Made by a program: the position numbers and the translations under genes
NCBI GenBank assembly: GCA_031430595.1
Contig: JANPBU010000020.1
Location: forward strand, 1-58,314
Source: JANNBN01 sp031430595
GTDB lineage: Bacteria > Actinomycetota > Acidimicrobiia > Acidimicrobiales > JANYDT01
Direction: 5' to 3'
Length of the DNA stretch: 58,314 nucleotides
Shown here: positions 36,039 to 45,066 of the stretch, in pieces
Layout: each line of letters opens with the position of its first letter
How positions within the stretch are numbered: position 1 is the first letter of the stretch
The notes under the pieces: model-generated
What the model saw: the letters and a program-made list of their open reading frames with translations, nothing else
Database searches by the model: none
Told to the model about the DNA's origin: nothing

Positions 36039-36315
36039 CGAATAGGGCTGACGTGGTTGGACCCCTTTGACAGGGGCATGACTGCCTTGGACTCTGCGTT
36101 CAATGATGGCTTCGAGATACGGTCGTTCTTAGTAGAGATGGCGACTCTGTCAGGTGTACGCGGGTTTTAAGATCGCTTCGAGAACGGGGCGAGTGATTCG
36201 ATCCACGTGTGAGCTTCTCGTTCGAAAAATTTGGTGTCAGAATTGACGGCAAATGGGATGCGGGCGCGGTCGAGTTAGCCGGCGTTACGTGGCAATCGAT
36301 ATGTATGCTGAGTAG

Positions 36316-36780
36316 TTACCATGTATACACGTCCATAACGAGCGCAGCAGCAGCCGCAGTCGCAGCGAATTTCAGGGTGCGATGGCCGGGCTGGTGGCGG
36401 TGGGTGGTGGCGAGGAGCAGTGCCGTCGCGAACGCAAAGGAGAAAATACCGGTGCCGGTGTCTTGCCACGAGATCGGGAACGGTTTGAACGCAATATCGC
36501 CATCAATGACGCCGGCGTGTCGAATGTTGAGCATGAAGTTCCACAGCCAGGTGCCGGCGCATACCCCCGTTGCGGTTGCGAGGAGGCTGGGCACGTGGCG
36601 TTCCTTAAGTAGCCACAGGATCGCAGCGCCGACGACCGGCCCGATCAGTGACCCGAACCGATGTGCGACCACGGAAGAACAAGCGTGCTGAGCATCATCG
36701 TGAAGCCCAACAGGGTTGTAATTCTGGTCTCATCGAACAAGTGTAAGCCGCAGGATTGGTCATCACACGTGAGGTCTCGC
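36316..36780 (-). pseudogene. Membrane protein gene with frameshift
   Basis: The 5' frame (about 36780-36690) reads FDETRITTLLGFTMMLSTLV and LPWSHIGSG, then stops. The next frame (36672-36316) continues RFGSLIGPVVGAAILWLL and two further hydrophobic segments, with FKPFPISWQDTGTGIFSFAF. Together they would make a 4-TM protein. No family recognised. The junction lies near 36655. Confidence 0.5.
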
Positions 36781-37061
36781 AAGACTCTCCGTTGCTCGCT
36801 GGGTGTTCCCATCACTATGCGCGCTCAACAATGAGAACAAGCGGGTTCGGATGACGAAGTGTTCGTCGATCATTGTCGTCCGACCTTCAAGCTTGGCGTT
36901 CGGGTTACCTTGCCCGACACTTTGCGGTGGAGACGTGCCTCAGCGACGGCGTAGGAACATGGTTCTTCCACAGGCAAAAGCCATCGGCTTCAATTTTTGG
37001 TTCCGCGTACGGACATATCATTGGGCGATGCACTCCAGCGCAGGAACCCGACCGAAAGTCG

Positions 37062-37460
37062 TTACGCAGCAGGCATTGGCGGAGCGAAGAATTGTTCTTT
37101 GGTGATTTTGCCGTTGTTGGTTGTGTATAGGCCAACCTCGCGACCTTGGAATCGTTGCCCGGCCATTGGCCCGGCGTTTGCGGTGACATCCATCGTGAAG
37201 ATGACGCTGAATCGGTCGCCGTGTACGAAAGGGCCTTCCGTTTCGAGAGCATGCACGGTGTTGTTGTCGTACCACCACTCACCCTTGCCCTGAATGGCAG
37301 CAAGACCGGCGACTTCTGCACCATCGGGTCCCATTGCTTGTGGTTCAACACTCACTGCATCGGGTGAGTAAATCGCATTCTGCATTGCGTGGGTTGCTTC
37401 TCGTCCGGCGCGACATGCTTCGACGAGTGCACCGGCAAGTTCCGTTGTGGTCTGTGTCAT
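37062..37460 (-). CDS. SnoaL-like protein, copy B
   Basis: 132 residues from ATG 37460 with AAGGAG 5-6 bases upstream. IYSPDAVSVEPQAMGPDGAE, GKGEWWYDNNTVHALETEGP and GQRFQGREVGLYTTNNGKI match copy A (20973-21371) almost residue for residue. A small NTF2-like barrel; substrate unknown. Unlike copy A it has no DUF1579-like neighbour. Confidence 0.8.
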   Translation of the reverse strand: MTQTTTELAGALVEACRAGREATHAMQNAIYSPDAVSVEPQAMGPDGAEVAGLAAIQGKGEWWYDNNTVHALETEGPFVHGDRFSVIFTMDVTANAGPMAGQRFQGREVGLYTTNNGKITKEQFFAPPMPAA

Positions 37461-37657
37461 CAAAACTCCTTAAGAGGTTGTGCGTTGATCGTGGTTTAGT
37501 TGGAGTGGTCGAACTGTGTAGTCCAGTTCACTCCCACGATACCCCTGCGTGCAGCACGAACGCTTGGCCGTTTGTTGTTGTCTCAAATGGTCGAAATTTC
37601 GCCCGTCCACTGGATGGGGGCTGACCCGCTCAAAGAGCCGGATCACTAGGGCCAGAA

Positions 37658-38215
37658 ATGGATCACATGTTGAACTCGGTACCGAACATAGCTACTACTC
37701 GTGAGGAGTTGGTGTTCCAACTGCGATCGGGCGATGCGCATCTCAGCTTCCTCGACGTGGTCGCTGATTTTCCACTCGATGCAATCAACGTGTGTCCCGC
37801 CAATGTTGGGTACAGCTTTTGGCATCTTGTTGAACATGTTCGATATTGCCAATTCGACATGCTGGATTACTTGCGGAATCCGGGCTACCGATCGGGTGTG
37901 TTTCCTGACGACTATTGGCCGAGCTCTTATCGTGATGCTTCCGAGCAACAATGGCAGGATTCGGTTGCTGCGTTCGAAGCCGATCTCGATTCGGTTGAAT
38001 CGTTTGTGCGTGATGAAAATCGCGACCTGTGGGTTGCTGCACCGCAGGCGTGGGAGCCGGGCCACACGCCGCTTCGCACCGTGATGGTGATGATTGATCA
38101 CAACGCTTATCACGGTGGCGAGATCGGGGTGCTTCGACAGGCGATGGGCCTCTGGTCAAAGGAACGGGTCGACACGTTCACCCTAGATGCCGAACAAAGG
38201 CAAAATCGGGGGTAG
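37658..38215 (+). CDS. DinB family protein
   Basis: 185 residues forming a DinB four-helix bundle. His ligands are in YSFWHLVEHVRYCQFDML and MIDHNAYHGGEIGVLRQAMG, the latter being the typical C-terminal HnayHxGEi motif. Metal-dependent, substrate unknown; the family includes thiol transferases. ATG 37658 is chosen; ATG 37667 is also possible. Intact. Confidence 0.88.
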   Translation: MDHMLNSVPNIATTREELVFQLRSGDAHLSFLDVVADFPLDAINVCPANVGYSFWHLVEHVRYCQFDMLDYLRNPGYRSGVFPDDYWPSSYRDASEQQWQDSVAAFEADLDSVESFVRDENRDLWVAAPQAWEPGHTPLRTVMVMIDHNAYHGGEIGVLRQAMGLWSKERVDTFTLDAEQRQNRG

Positions 38216-38351
38216 TTCCTATTGCCCGTATTGCGTGTCAATCGAAGCGTGCGCCGTGGCGCGCGACAGCGGGTGAGTGTTGCGGGTGCTCAGACAATTC
38301 GTGGGCCGAGCTGGCACAAATTGTCGTGCCGACCCTCGTGACCTGCATTCG

Positions 38352-39245
38352 CTACGGAACGTGCGGTCCCGGTCCGCCGTCACTGCCGCCGGTAGAGCGG
38401 GCGATAATCGATGGACGAACGACCGATTCAATTCGTACCCACGGACAGAAGATCGTTTGAATGCCGGCTGCGAGCGGTAGTCCGATTTGGTCCGGATACA
38501 GGTACAAATTCAACCCACTGGTAGTGACGCCGACACGAGAAAAGTTGCGAGGGTTCGCTGGCACCACATCGGCTGGATCGAATCCATTGAGCAACACAAC
38601 GCCTCGCAATACGGTGGGCCATGCCGACCCAACGCGGAACAGTTCAGGCCCGGTGAGTGTTTTGTCTGCAGCGAGATCCATGTTGGCGATAATGATGCGC
38701 GGGTTCGGGTGCCCGGAGCCTGAAACGAACTCGCTTAAGAAGCCGGCCGAGCTGGCCAGGCTCTGAGCGATCAAGGTTGCGTTCAGCTCTCCCGTTACTG
38801 AGTTTGGTAGCTCGCCTACCGCTACGGGTTGTGCCAGCGCTTTCATGTTGCTGATCCACGACCGCGCCATTGCATCCAACTTTGGGTTAAGCAGTGCTGT
38901 CCCAAAGAACAGCGATGGAAATACGCGGTACCACTTCACGTCAGCGGTGAACTCGGCAACACCGACTGTCGTTTCTACTGATTCGGTGGTTTGGATTCGG
39001 TACTGCGGAAGTGATGTGATTGCTTCGTCGGCGATCGCAGCCCAGTGTCCTTCATCGAGAGCGGTTTGCGTGGTGGTTCCAACGATCCCGTCAGGACTCA
39101 GTTTGACAACGAGTTGAAACCCGCGCACCGCTTCGTCGGTCACGGCCCCGAATGTTCCATCAACGGCGATGGGAAAGCCGATATCCGCTAGCTGTTGCTG
39201 CAGGTGCGAGACCGCAGAGCCGGTACTGCCCAATTGAAGTGGCAT
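38352..39245 (-). CDS. Peptidoglycan-binding plus DUF3298-like protein
   Basis: 297 residues; start MPLQLGSTGS fixed by GGAGG 7 bases upstream. Residues 1-70 form a PG_binding_1 domain: AVSHLQQQLADIGFPIAVDG, TFGAVTDEAVRGFQ, GIVGTTTQTAL. The second half matches the DUF3298/RsiV type: RVGVTTSGLNLYLYPDQIGL, AAGIQTIFCPWVRIES. No signal peptide or membrane anchor is visible, which is odd for a wall-binding protein; it may be released or exported by another route. Confidence 0.75.
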   Translation of the reverse strand: MPLQLGSTGSAVSHLQQQLADIGFPIAVDGTFGAVTDEAVRGFQLVVKLSPDGIVGTTTQTALDEGHWAAIADEAITSLPQYRIQTTESVETTVGVAEFTADVKWYRVFPSLFFGTALLNPKLDAMARSWISNMKALAQPVAVGELPNSVTGELNATLIAQSLASSAGFLSEFVSGSGHPNPRIIIANMDLAADKTLTGPELFRVGSAWPTVLRGVVLLNGFDPADVVPANPRNFSRVGVTTSGLNLYLYPDQIGLPLAAGIQTIFCPWVRIESVVRPSIIARSTGGSDGGPGPHVP

Positions 39246-39506
39246 AGGAAGCCTCCGTCGCTTGCCTTGTTCCATCGAGGGATTCCCTCACCCAGCATCG
39301 TAAGCATATAAACGGGTTCCCTGCAATTGATTGTGTACATATTACCGACAGTGGTTGAGCTCACCAAGAATTGATGATGTCTCCGGTCACTCTGAGAAAT
39401 TTCGTTTCCCGCACGTACGCATATGGATCGGCTCGATGGTTGTGCGGCTCTGGGGTTGATGTCCGATCCCGACACTGGCTACAAGCAGTTTGTGAGGCCC
39501 AGGGGT

Positions 39507-40373
39507 CTAAGCGCTTATCAAATCTGTGGCGCGATAGACCGGTAGTTGGATTCCGCATTTGCGACAGAACTGATGTGTTGCGTCCGCTGGTCTCTCGTGT
39601 TGGCAGTCACGGCGGAGCAGGTACGAACGAATCAACTGCACCGTTGTACGTAGAGCGAGACTTCGACTGAATGTTGCGTCGTCGTTGTAAAACTCGGATT
39701 CGGATCCCGCACCAATATCGATTGTCGGAACCTCGGGCTTGCTCGTCCAAGGGTCGTCGTGCGGGGTGTCGTCGTGCGCAATCGTCACTCGATACGCGCC
39801 GCCGCGTTCGCGCATATAGAACGCTCGCCGGTCAACAACCCCACCTATGACGAAAGGTGCAGCGTCGACCAATACGCTTGCTTCTACCCCGAGTCGTTCT
39901 ACTTCGGCTTCGAATTCCACAGTATGCAGATGTTGTTCTTCAACCATTTCAGGGTCCGGCTCCCACGCTGCGAAATCGCTCCAGGTTCGTTGTCGCTCGG
40001 CTTGGGTGAGCTGGCAGGGGCATGAGATTCCACCATCGTGTGTTTCGATGTCGGCAGGGCGAGGGTGGCAACCGCAATGACATTCGACTGCAGTATCGAT
40101 GTTTCGTAGGAGCGGCCCAGACTCGATTGCTGCTCGACGATGCGGACGCGCAGCGGTCTGCTTCTGTTCCCGTTCCGCACGTTCGATTTTCCACTGTTGT
40201 GTCCGCGTCGCTTCCTCCTCCGGGGAGGGTTTGATCAGCTGCCGAACCTTTGGAGAAATGAGTGCCACAGCGAAATGATGGCGCAGTGGGAGGGGCCTTT
40301 GCTGGGAATTTTCGCGCTTGAACCGGACGATCGAATTCCGTTGTTGACTGGCCATGACATGGTCCGACGACAC
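39507..40373 (-). CDS. Cys-cluster protein with C-terminal zinc ribbon
   Basis: Up to 288 residues; the start is uncertain. KVRQLIKPSPEEEATRTQQW opens a helical region; CHCGCHPRP and ISCPCQLTQAERQ form a Cys cluster; DCQHERPADATHQFCRKCG is a zinc ribbon near the end. No known family. A truncated relative is at 16626-17253. Possibly belongs to the cargo of a mobile element, since the relative abuts a relaxase-like tail. Confidence 0.5.
   Translation of the reverse strand: MSSDHVMASQQRNSIVRFKRENSQQRPLPLRHHFAVALISPKVRQLIKPSPEEEATRTQQWKIERAEREQKQTAARPHRRAAIESGPLLRNIDTAVECHCGCHPRPADIETHDGGISCPCQLTQAERQRTWSDFAAWEPDPEMVEEQHLHTVEFEAEVERLGVEASVLVDAAPFVIGGVVDRRAFYMRERGGAYRVTIAHDDTPHDDPWTSKPEVPTIDIGAGSESEFYNDDATFSRSLALRTTVQLIRSYLLRRDCQHERPADATHQFCRKCGIQLPVYRATDLISA
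40057..40315. repeat. Diverged repeat, copy B (partner 16637-16896)
   Basis: Second copy of the segment described at 16637-16896, same orientation, about 85% alike by eye. Here it is part of a longer, open gene. Confidence 0.75.
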
Positions 40374-40767
40374 ACCGTCGCAATCGTTGATGCGAGACGC
40401 TCGAAGGTTCCTCTTTCGTCATGGTGAGCACCTAGACCGTGGAAGTCGTTGGCTCAAACGGAGTCTTCGCCGAAATGACCATTCCAGTGGTCAACTCGGG
40501 CGGATCCTGATAAAGGTTGCACCCTGTTGGACGCGCCCCCAGACGAGTTATCTCTGTCGGATGGGTGCGAGGGACAATCGATGTGTTGGTCTGACTGAAA
40601 CGCCTGCGTTCCTTGGAGGTTGAGACGCAGCCCAAATTTGTCATAGGGGCCGTGTACAACTGTTGCAGCCCAGTCTTGTGGGCCTCGCACCAGGAGCCAT
40701 TCGGGTCACGACCCGATTTGCACAACACGGTCGCCTTTGTTTTGACTTCCACCTGAAAGGACCCGTT
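40374..40767. other. 394 bases without a convincing gene
   Basis: Short frames exist on both strands but no family or good ribosome site, until AAAGGA before ATG 40768. Confidence 0.4.
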
Positions 40768-41022
40768 ATGAGTCGCGCCCGAACCAAGTCATCGCTAGTT
40801 TTGCCCACTCAAAAAGCTCCGCTCGCTCCGACTATTTCCCTGAAGCCCAGCTCACAGACAGTCATCGACAATGCCGATGACGACGACTTCGGCTGGCTAC
40901 CGGGTTACGAGTTCCCTGGCCGCTGTGAAAGTTGCGATCGTTGGTGCGCCCCGCTTCATCTCGTCGAAAATCGGTCAAAGGAAAACCGTGGGCCAAGTAC
41001 TTCGACCCCGATGACTTTATGA
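40768..41022 (+). CDS. Small protein with CxxC motif, first of an overlapping pair
   Basis: 84 residues, ATG with AAAGGA upstream. Basic N-terminus (MSRARTKSSLVLPTQKAP), acidic middle (IDNADDDDFGWLPGYEFPG), then CESCDRWCAPLHLVENRS, a zinc-binding-like Cys group. The last ~15 residues lose coding character, while the next frame gains it. Either it overlaps the next gene by ATGA or the two are one frameshifted gene. Confidence 0.5.
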   Translation: MSRARTKSSLVLPTQKAPLAPTISLKPSSQTVIDNADDDDFGWLPGYEFPGRCESCDRWCAPLHLVENRSKENRGPSTSTPMTL

Positions 41023-41312
41023 TCATGTCTCGTCTGACAGACCTGCGGGGGACAATCACTCACTACAAACATGTCGACACGCGGAGTTGTATCAACGTAG
41101 ATGACCTCGGTAAAACCTATGTGTACAGTGAATCGGAGTTTCAGCGTGCGGACAAGCGATACGGCTACTCAAGTTCCAATCGGCTCCGTACAGCCGTGGA
41201 ACAACTTGGGTTGTGGCAGCTTCCATGGATGCGCGAGGAATTGTTCGACAATAGGCTCGGCCTCGAATGGGACGACCGCTGCAACACCCAAACGCCCCAA
41301 AACGTGCTCTAA
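41019..41312 (+). CDS. Small unknown protein, second of an overlapping pair
   Basis: 97 residues from ATG 41019, whose ATGA overlaps the previous stop. MIMSRLTDLRGTITHYKHVD, then YSESEFQRADKRYGYSSSNR, then LGLWQLPWMREELF. The same frame is coding-like for 14 codons before this ATG (KGKPWAKYFDPDDF), which favours a single frameshifted gene. Not recognised. Confidence 0.45.
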   Translation: MIMSRLTDLRGTITHYKHVDTRSCINVDDLGKTYVYSESEFQRADKRYGYSSSNRLRTAVEQLGLWQLPWMREELFDNRLGLEWDDRCNTQTPQNVL

Positions 41313-41345
41313 GATCAAATGCGGGCAGATGATATCTAGACGGTC

Positions 41346-41485
41346 TCATCGGCAACGAAAGGCTTGGGGTTCGTAGTCGTAGCGAGCCTGGAGGATCACA
41401 ACGTCCGGACCGTCAAGTAGGTACACGAGTCGACGTTCTCCGTCGATTCGGCCTGCCCACGCGCCTGATAGCGCGTGACTCAAGT
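41346..41485 (-). pseudogene. YoeB/Txe-type toxin C-terminal remnant
   Basis: LSGAWAGRIDGERRLVYLLD and VVILQARYDYEPQAF follow the C-terminal pattern of YoeB: LSGxWSRRIxxEHRLVYxV, then a final Y/H-Y near the end. The conserved catalytic His of the family is replaced by Asp, and the N-terminal half and any YefM partner are absent. Stop at 41346. Confidence 0.55.
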
Positions 41486-42694
41486 TGAGGAGTCAACACG
41501 TTCTAGGCGAGAAGTCACCAGTTCGACAACAGCAGTATGTGTACTTGTTGCCAAAGCGCGACGGAGATCGGCGAGGATTTCGGCGACGAATCGTTCGGCA
41601 TGGAGGTACCCATTCCCCATCGGCTTGCTTCGCGTGCGAAGTGTTAAAATGACGGTAAATCGAACATGCCGTCGACGGACATCTCCGAAGTTTTTCGCAG
41701 TCTTGACCACAGGGCAGTTGGGACCGGGTCATACAGAGGTGCAGGCGTGACTGCGCCGGAGTCAGTGTCGATAAGCAAGGAAACATTCTTTCCGTGGGTG
41801 TCTGCGTTGCCGATGGCTGCGGTAAAAACGACAGCGCGCCGCGGATTCCGGTGGTCGGTTGTAGAATCGCCGTATCGGTCGAGCAGCTCAGCGACCTGAA
41901 CGAACGACGGCCCACCAAAGCATTCGTACTTTCTCCGACCTTGGTTCGCGTCGATATTGATGGCTAGTGCCTGACATGCGTCCTCTTGGTGTTGCCGTTG
42001 AATTGCGCCGCTTTCAGGATTGATTCTGCGGTCGTACCGCTCGACGATCAGTATTTCAACATTGTCAAACATCAAGAGGTCGGTTTTGACAGTGGTGAGT
42101 CCGACCATCTTGGCGAATTGCATGCTCCGCAGCAAGAAGACCAACGTCACGACCATCGGCCAGCTTCATGATGTGCGTTGACGGATGGCCGTTGCACGGC
42201 CGAGCCCACTTGCCACCTGGCAACGACGTCACAAGAAGTTTGTTCTGCAAGCCGGCAATGGAAAGTTCGCTGTCATCACGCACAGCAAATCCAGAGGCGT
42301 CGAGCGCGAGTTGCAGCTCTTCGATAAGTTCGTGATCGCTGTACGGATCAAGGGTCCACTGACGCGGTTCGGGAGGTTGGGTGGCGATGGTGAAAGCACC
42401 GGCGACGTCGCGTCCGTAGCGAGCTAGTAGGTCTGCATAGTAATTAGTGGGAACGCTCGCCATGCTCGCCAACGCCAGGAGGTGGTTTCCTTCGGGAAGA
42501 AGACCGCGCACCCATGGAGTTGCGTCCTGCGGCTGACGAATCACGGGCAACGAGCATGACAGCAGCGGCCGGTTCGCTTCGCCTGCAGAGAGGACTCCGG
42601 GTTCGTAGCGGCATCGTAGGTCCCAGGGTTTCTTCGCTTCAAGCCGGGCTACCTTGACCCCGTTGAGCCAGACCCCGAGGTGTTTCGTACTCAC
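41480..42694 (-). pseudogene. hipA: HipA-like kinase toxin, frameshifted
   Basis: The N-terminal frame (42694-42065) encodes LGVWLNGVKVARL, PWVRGLLPEGNHLLALA and SIAGLQNKLLV (the HipA activation-loop and ATP-binding region). The frame changes near 42115; the second frame carries FAKMVGLTTV, VERYDRRI and IGNADTHGKNVSLLIDTD, the catalytic N-D-H kinase region, to PLYDPVPTALW. A second frameshift near 41650 leads to GNGYLHAERFVAEILADL. With two breaks a full kinase cannot be made. Confidence 0.85.
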
Positions 42695-42984
42695 GGCGAT
42701 TCGCCCGGCACGGTGAGCTTCGCCGTGACTTCGACGCCCAGACGACGAAGCACCGACAGCGCTCGATCAAGCGATTGGAATCCCTCACCAGCTTCGATAC
42801 GGGCTAGCCGGGTGCGATCGAAATTGAGGCTCAACTGGTCAATGAACTGTTGTTGTGTAAGACCCTCCTCGAAGCGGCCATCACGCAAGACTCGCCCAAG
42901 GTCGACGCCTGACTTGACCCGATAGCTTTGGGTGCACACATCGACACAATCAGGTGGAAGTTCCGTAGTTGTCAATATCGACAC
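42691..42984 (-). CDS. hipB: HipB-like XRE antitoxin
   Basis: 97 residues. XRE helix-turn-helix: DLGRVLRDGRFEEGLTQQQF, then FDRTRLARIEAGEG, then LDRALSVLRRLGVEVTAKL, a typical HipB end. Its stop overlaps the hipA start by 4 bases, the usual hipBA arrangement. HipB represses the operon and neutralises HipA; here it is intact although hipA is broken. Confidence 0.85.
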   Translation of the reverse strand: MSILTTTELPPDCVDVCTQSYRVKSGVDLGRVLRDGRFEEGLTQQQFIDQLSLNFDRTRLARIEAGEGFQSLDRALSVLRRLGVEVTAKLTVPGESP

Positions 42985-43260
42985 GACTAACCATCTGGGT
43001 ACTTCTGTGATGCATCAGCACAGTATTCCGAAGTCGCCTAATGACCGAGCGAAATGAGCCGGGCTCGTTGCGGACAGTTATCGGATGCTCCAAATCGGCG
43101 AACGTACCAGGTGAGCGGGCAGGTGAAGACCTCGGGTTTTGCAACATCATGAGACGCGCGATGAACACACGCCGTCTTCGCAACGTAAAATAGGTATGGT
43201 CCTTTTTGTTGCTGCCATTTCCCGGGTGCTGCTCGCGCTGTCGGTGTTGCTCTCGTCCTC

Positions 43261-43908
43261 ATGTGCGCGACGCCGGCAAGCGGGCAGGTCAAACCCTCTC
43301 CGTCTGAGGTTCGCGTGTTCAAGGGATTGCATGCTGCTGCGGCAAGCGGAAAGGCAGCCACGATCCGACGTCTGCTTGCTAGCGGAGCGAACCCAAATAT
43401 CCAAGACCCTTACGATCGAACTCCTTGTCTCGTTGCTGCGCACTTTAAACGTCGTGCCGCGCTCACCCTTTTGCTGCGAGGTGGATGCAACCCGAATGCA
43501 CTTGAACGCGACCGCTACGACATCGCCACCATTGCGAGAGTCGCCGATGACCCCGAGACGTTACGAATCGCACTTGTGAATGGGGCGAGAGCAACGAATA
43601 TCACTAGTCGTTACGACGGCACCGCACTCACCGCCTCCGCCCATCTCGGTCACGATCAAGTGGTTCGGTTACTCGTCGACGCAGGAGCACCGTTGGACCA
43701 TGTCAACAACCTCGGATGGACCGCGCTCACCGAAGCGATCATGCTTGGTGAACGTGGTCAACGCCACACGAACGTGGTTCGCATCCTGGTCACCGCCGGC
43801 GCGAATGTGAACCATGCTGACCGCTCAGGAGTCACGCCGCTCGACCACGCTCAAACACGAAACTATGCCAAAATGGTTGCGATCCTCAAGGCCGCTGGGG
43901 CGACCTGA
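43261..43908 (+). CDS. Ankyrin-repeat protein
   Basis: 215 residues with five to six ankyrin repeats (LHAAAASGKAATIRRLLASG, NPNIQDPYDRTPCLVAAHFK, YDGTALTASAHLGHDQVVRL, LGWTALTEAIMLG, RSGVTPLDHAQTRNYAKMVA). Upstream, the neighbouring frame from ATG 43196 encodes a signal-peptide-like stretch (VLLALSVLLSSS). The native protein may thus have been exported, with a frameshift at about 43255. It binds proteins; no catalytic part. Confidence 0.75.
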   Translation: MCATPASGQVKPSPSEVRVFKGLHAAAASGKAATIRRLLASGANPNIQDPYDRTPCLVAAHFKRRAALTLLLRGGCNPNALERDRYDIATIARVADDPETLRIALVNGARATNITSRYDGTALTASAHLGHDQVVRLLVDAGAPLDHVNNLGWTALTEAIMLGERGQRHTNVVRILVTAGANVNHADRSGVTPLDHAQTRNYAKMVAILKAAGAT

Positions 43909-44013
43909 CCTTTCCAGATTTCGTGCCGTCAACATGGTTGCAAAGCCCTACGCGCAGCGATCGCTCTTGGCGAGACTCGGGCGAACTCGCCAAGTTGTGG
44001 CAGGATTCGGGTA

Positions 44014-45066
44014 ATGCGCGATTCGCTTCCCGGCCGGTGGGCCCGTATCCAGTCACGACGTGAGATCTGGGAGTTCGTCCGTAAGGTCCGCTTCCAGCTT
44101 GTCGGAATGTACGCGTGCATAGTAGTAGTGGGGGTGGTGGCCAATTTTGGATCCAAGCGGTTCGTGGCAGCTTGGTGGAGAGGAGCCCTCAGTGGGGTGT
44201 TCGCAACTGCCATCACGATGCAGCTGGTCTGGTTCGTTGCCGTCTGGACTCGTGGAACATCCAGATGGATGGGAGGCGAGGCCGAACGCAGCGTCTATAC
44301 GACGCTCGAACGGATGCGGGCGACAGGCTGGTCTGCAAAACACAACCTCCGCTGCTTGGGGGTTTTCGGTGACATTGACCATGTTGTGATTGGCCCGGGA
44401 GGTGCATTTGTCTTGGAGACAAAGTGGCAGACGAGCAGCGATACCGAGGATGTCTACGAACATCGAATGATTGAGAAGGGAATTGGACAGGTCACAGATT
44501 CGAACAGAGTGATCCGACTTCGGATGCAGGCTGTAGCTAAAAGAAAGGTCGCGTTCATATCGGTCGTGGTGATCGATGGCGGGTGGCGGGGTCGGCCTGA
44601 CGTGGCGGAGAACAACGGCGTGACGGTGGTCCGGTCTGAGTACCTGAAAACGTGGCTGGAGTTCCGTCCGGTGGTGTTTGAGAGTGCGACCGTCTCGGAG
44701 TTGTCAGTCGCATTGGGCAACCTGCCGGCCCTTGACATCTCACCGGTCTCTTTGCCGGGTGACTCGTTCGTTACTAAGTTCGGTTTGGAGGGTGCGTTCA
44801 ATCTGGGCGCGGCAGCGCTGACTGGTTTCGGTCTAGCGACCTTGAGCCTCGTAGGAGCAGCGAAGCTCGGTGGCTGGGCGTTCTTATTCGTGACGGTGGC
44901 GACTGCAGTCGCAGTAGTACCGGTCCAAAGGTTGGCGCGATCTCGGACCAAAGACGATTCTCTTGGGCTTGCGTGGCTAGCTCGTTGCGCTGCTTTCGGC
45001 TGGATTTCATCTTTTGCTCTTGTTTTAGTACTTGTCGCCGTGGCGACCATTCGGAAACAGCTCTAA
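44014..45066 (+). CDS. Membrane protein with NERD nuclease-related domain
   Basis: 350 residues. Two N-terminal membrane segments (VGMYACIVVVGVVANF, SGVFATAITMQLVWFVAVW), a cytoplasmic NERD domain and two to three C-terminal segments (LTGFGLATLSLVGAAKLGGW, AFLFVTVATAVAVVPV, FGWISSFALVLVLVAVA). NERD motifs: GGEAERSVYTTLERMR, FGDIDHVVIGPGGAFVLETK, and GQVTDSNRVIRLRM. The DHvvigPgG...ETK pattern matches the nuclease-like core. Role unknown. It follows the ankyrin gene by about 100 bases on the same strand. Confidence 0.85.
   Translation: MRDSLPGRWARIQSRREIWEFVRKVRFQLVGMYACIVVVGVVANFGSKRFVAAWWRGALSGVFATAITMQLVWFVAVWTRGTSRWMGGEAERSVYTTLERMRATGWSAKHNLRCLGVFGDIDHVVIGPGGAFVLETKWQTSSDTEDVYEHRMIEKGIGQVTDSNRVIRLRMQAVAKRKVAFISVVVIDGGWRGRPDVAENNGVTVVRSEYLKTWLEFRPVVFESATVSELSVALGNLPALDISPVSLPGDSFVTKFGLEGAFNLGAAALTGFGLATLSLVGAAKLGGWAFLFVTVATAVAVVPVQRLARSRTKDDSLGLAWLARCAAFGWISSFALVLVLVAVATIRKQL

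Noticed and set aside
16637..40315. True inverted duplication of the whole 16-40 kb region
   Set aside because: Gene order is mirrored, but the paralogous genes keep the same strand, so a simple inversion-duplication cannot explain it.
41480..41750. Small plus-strand gene over the end of hipA
   Set aside because: Arg/Ser/Thr-rich antisense frame; the minus strand carries recognisable HipA C-terminal sequence.
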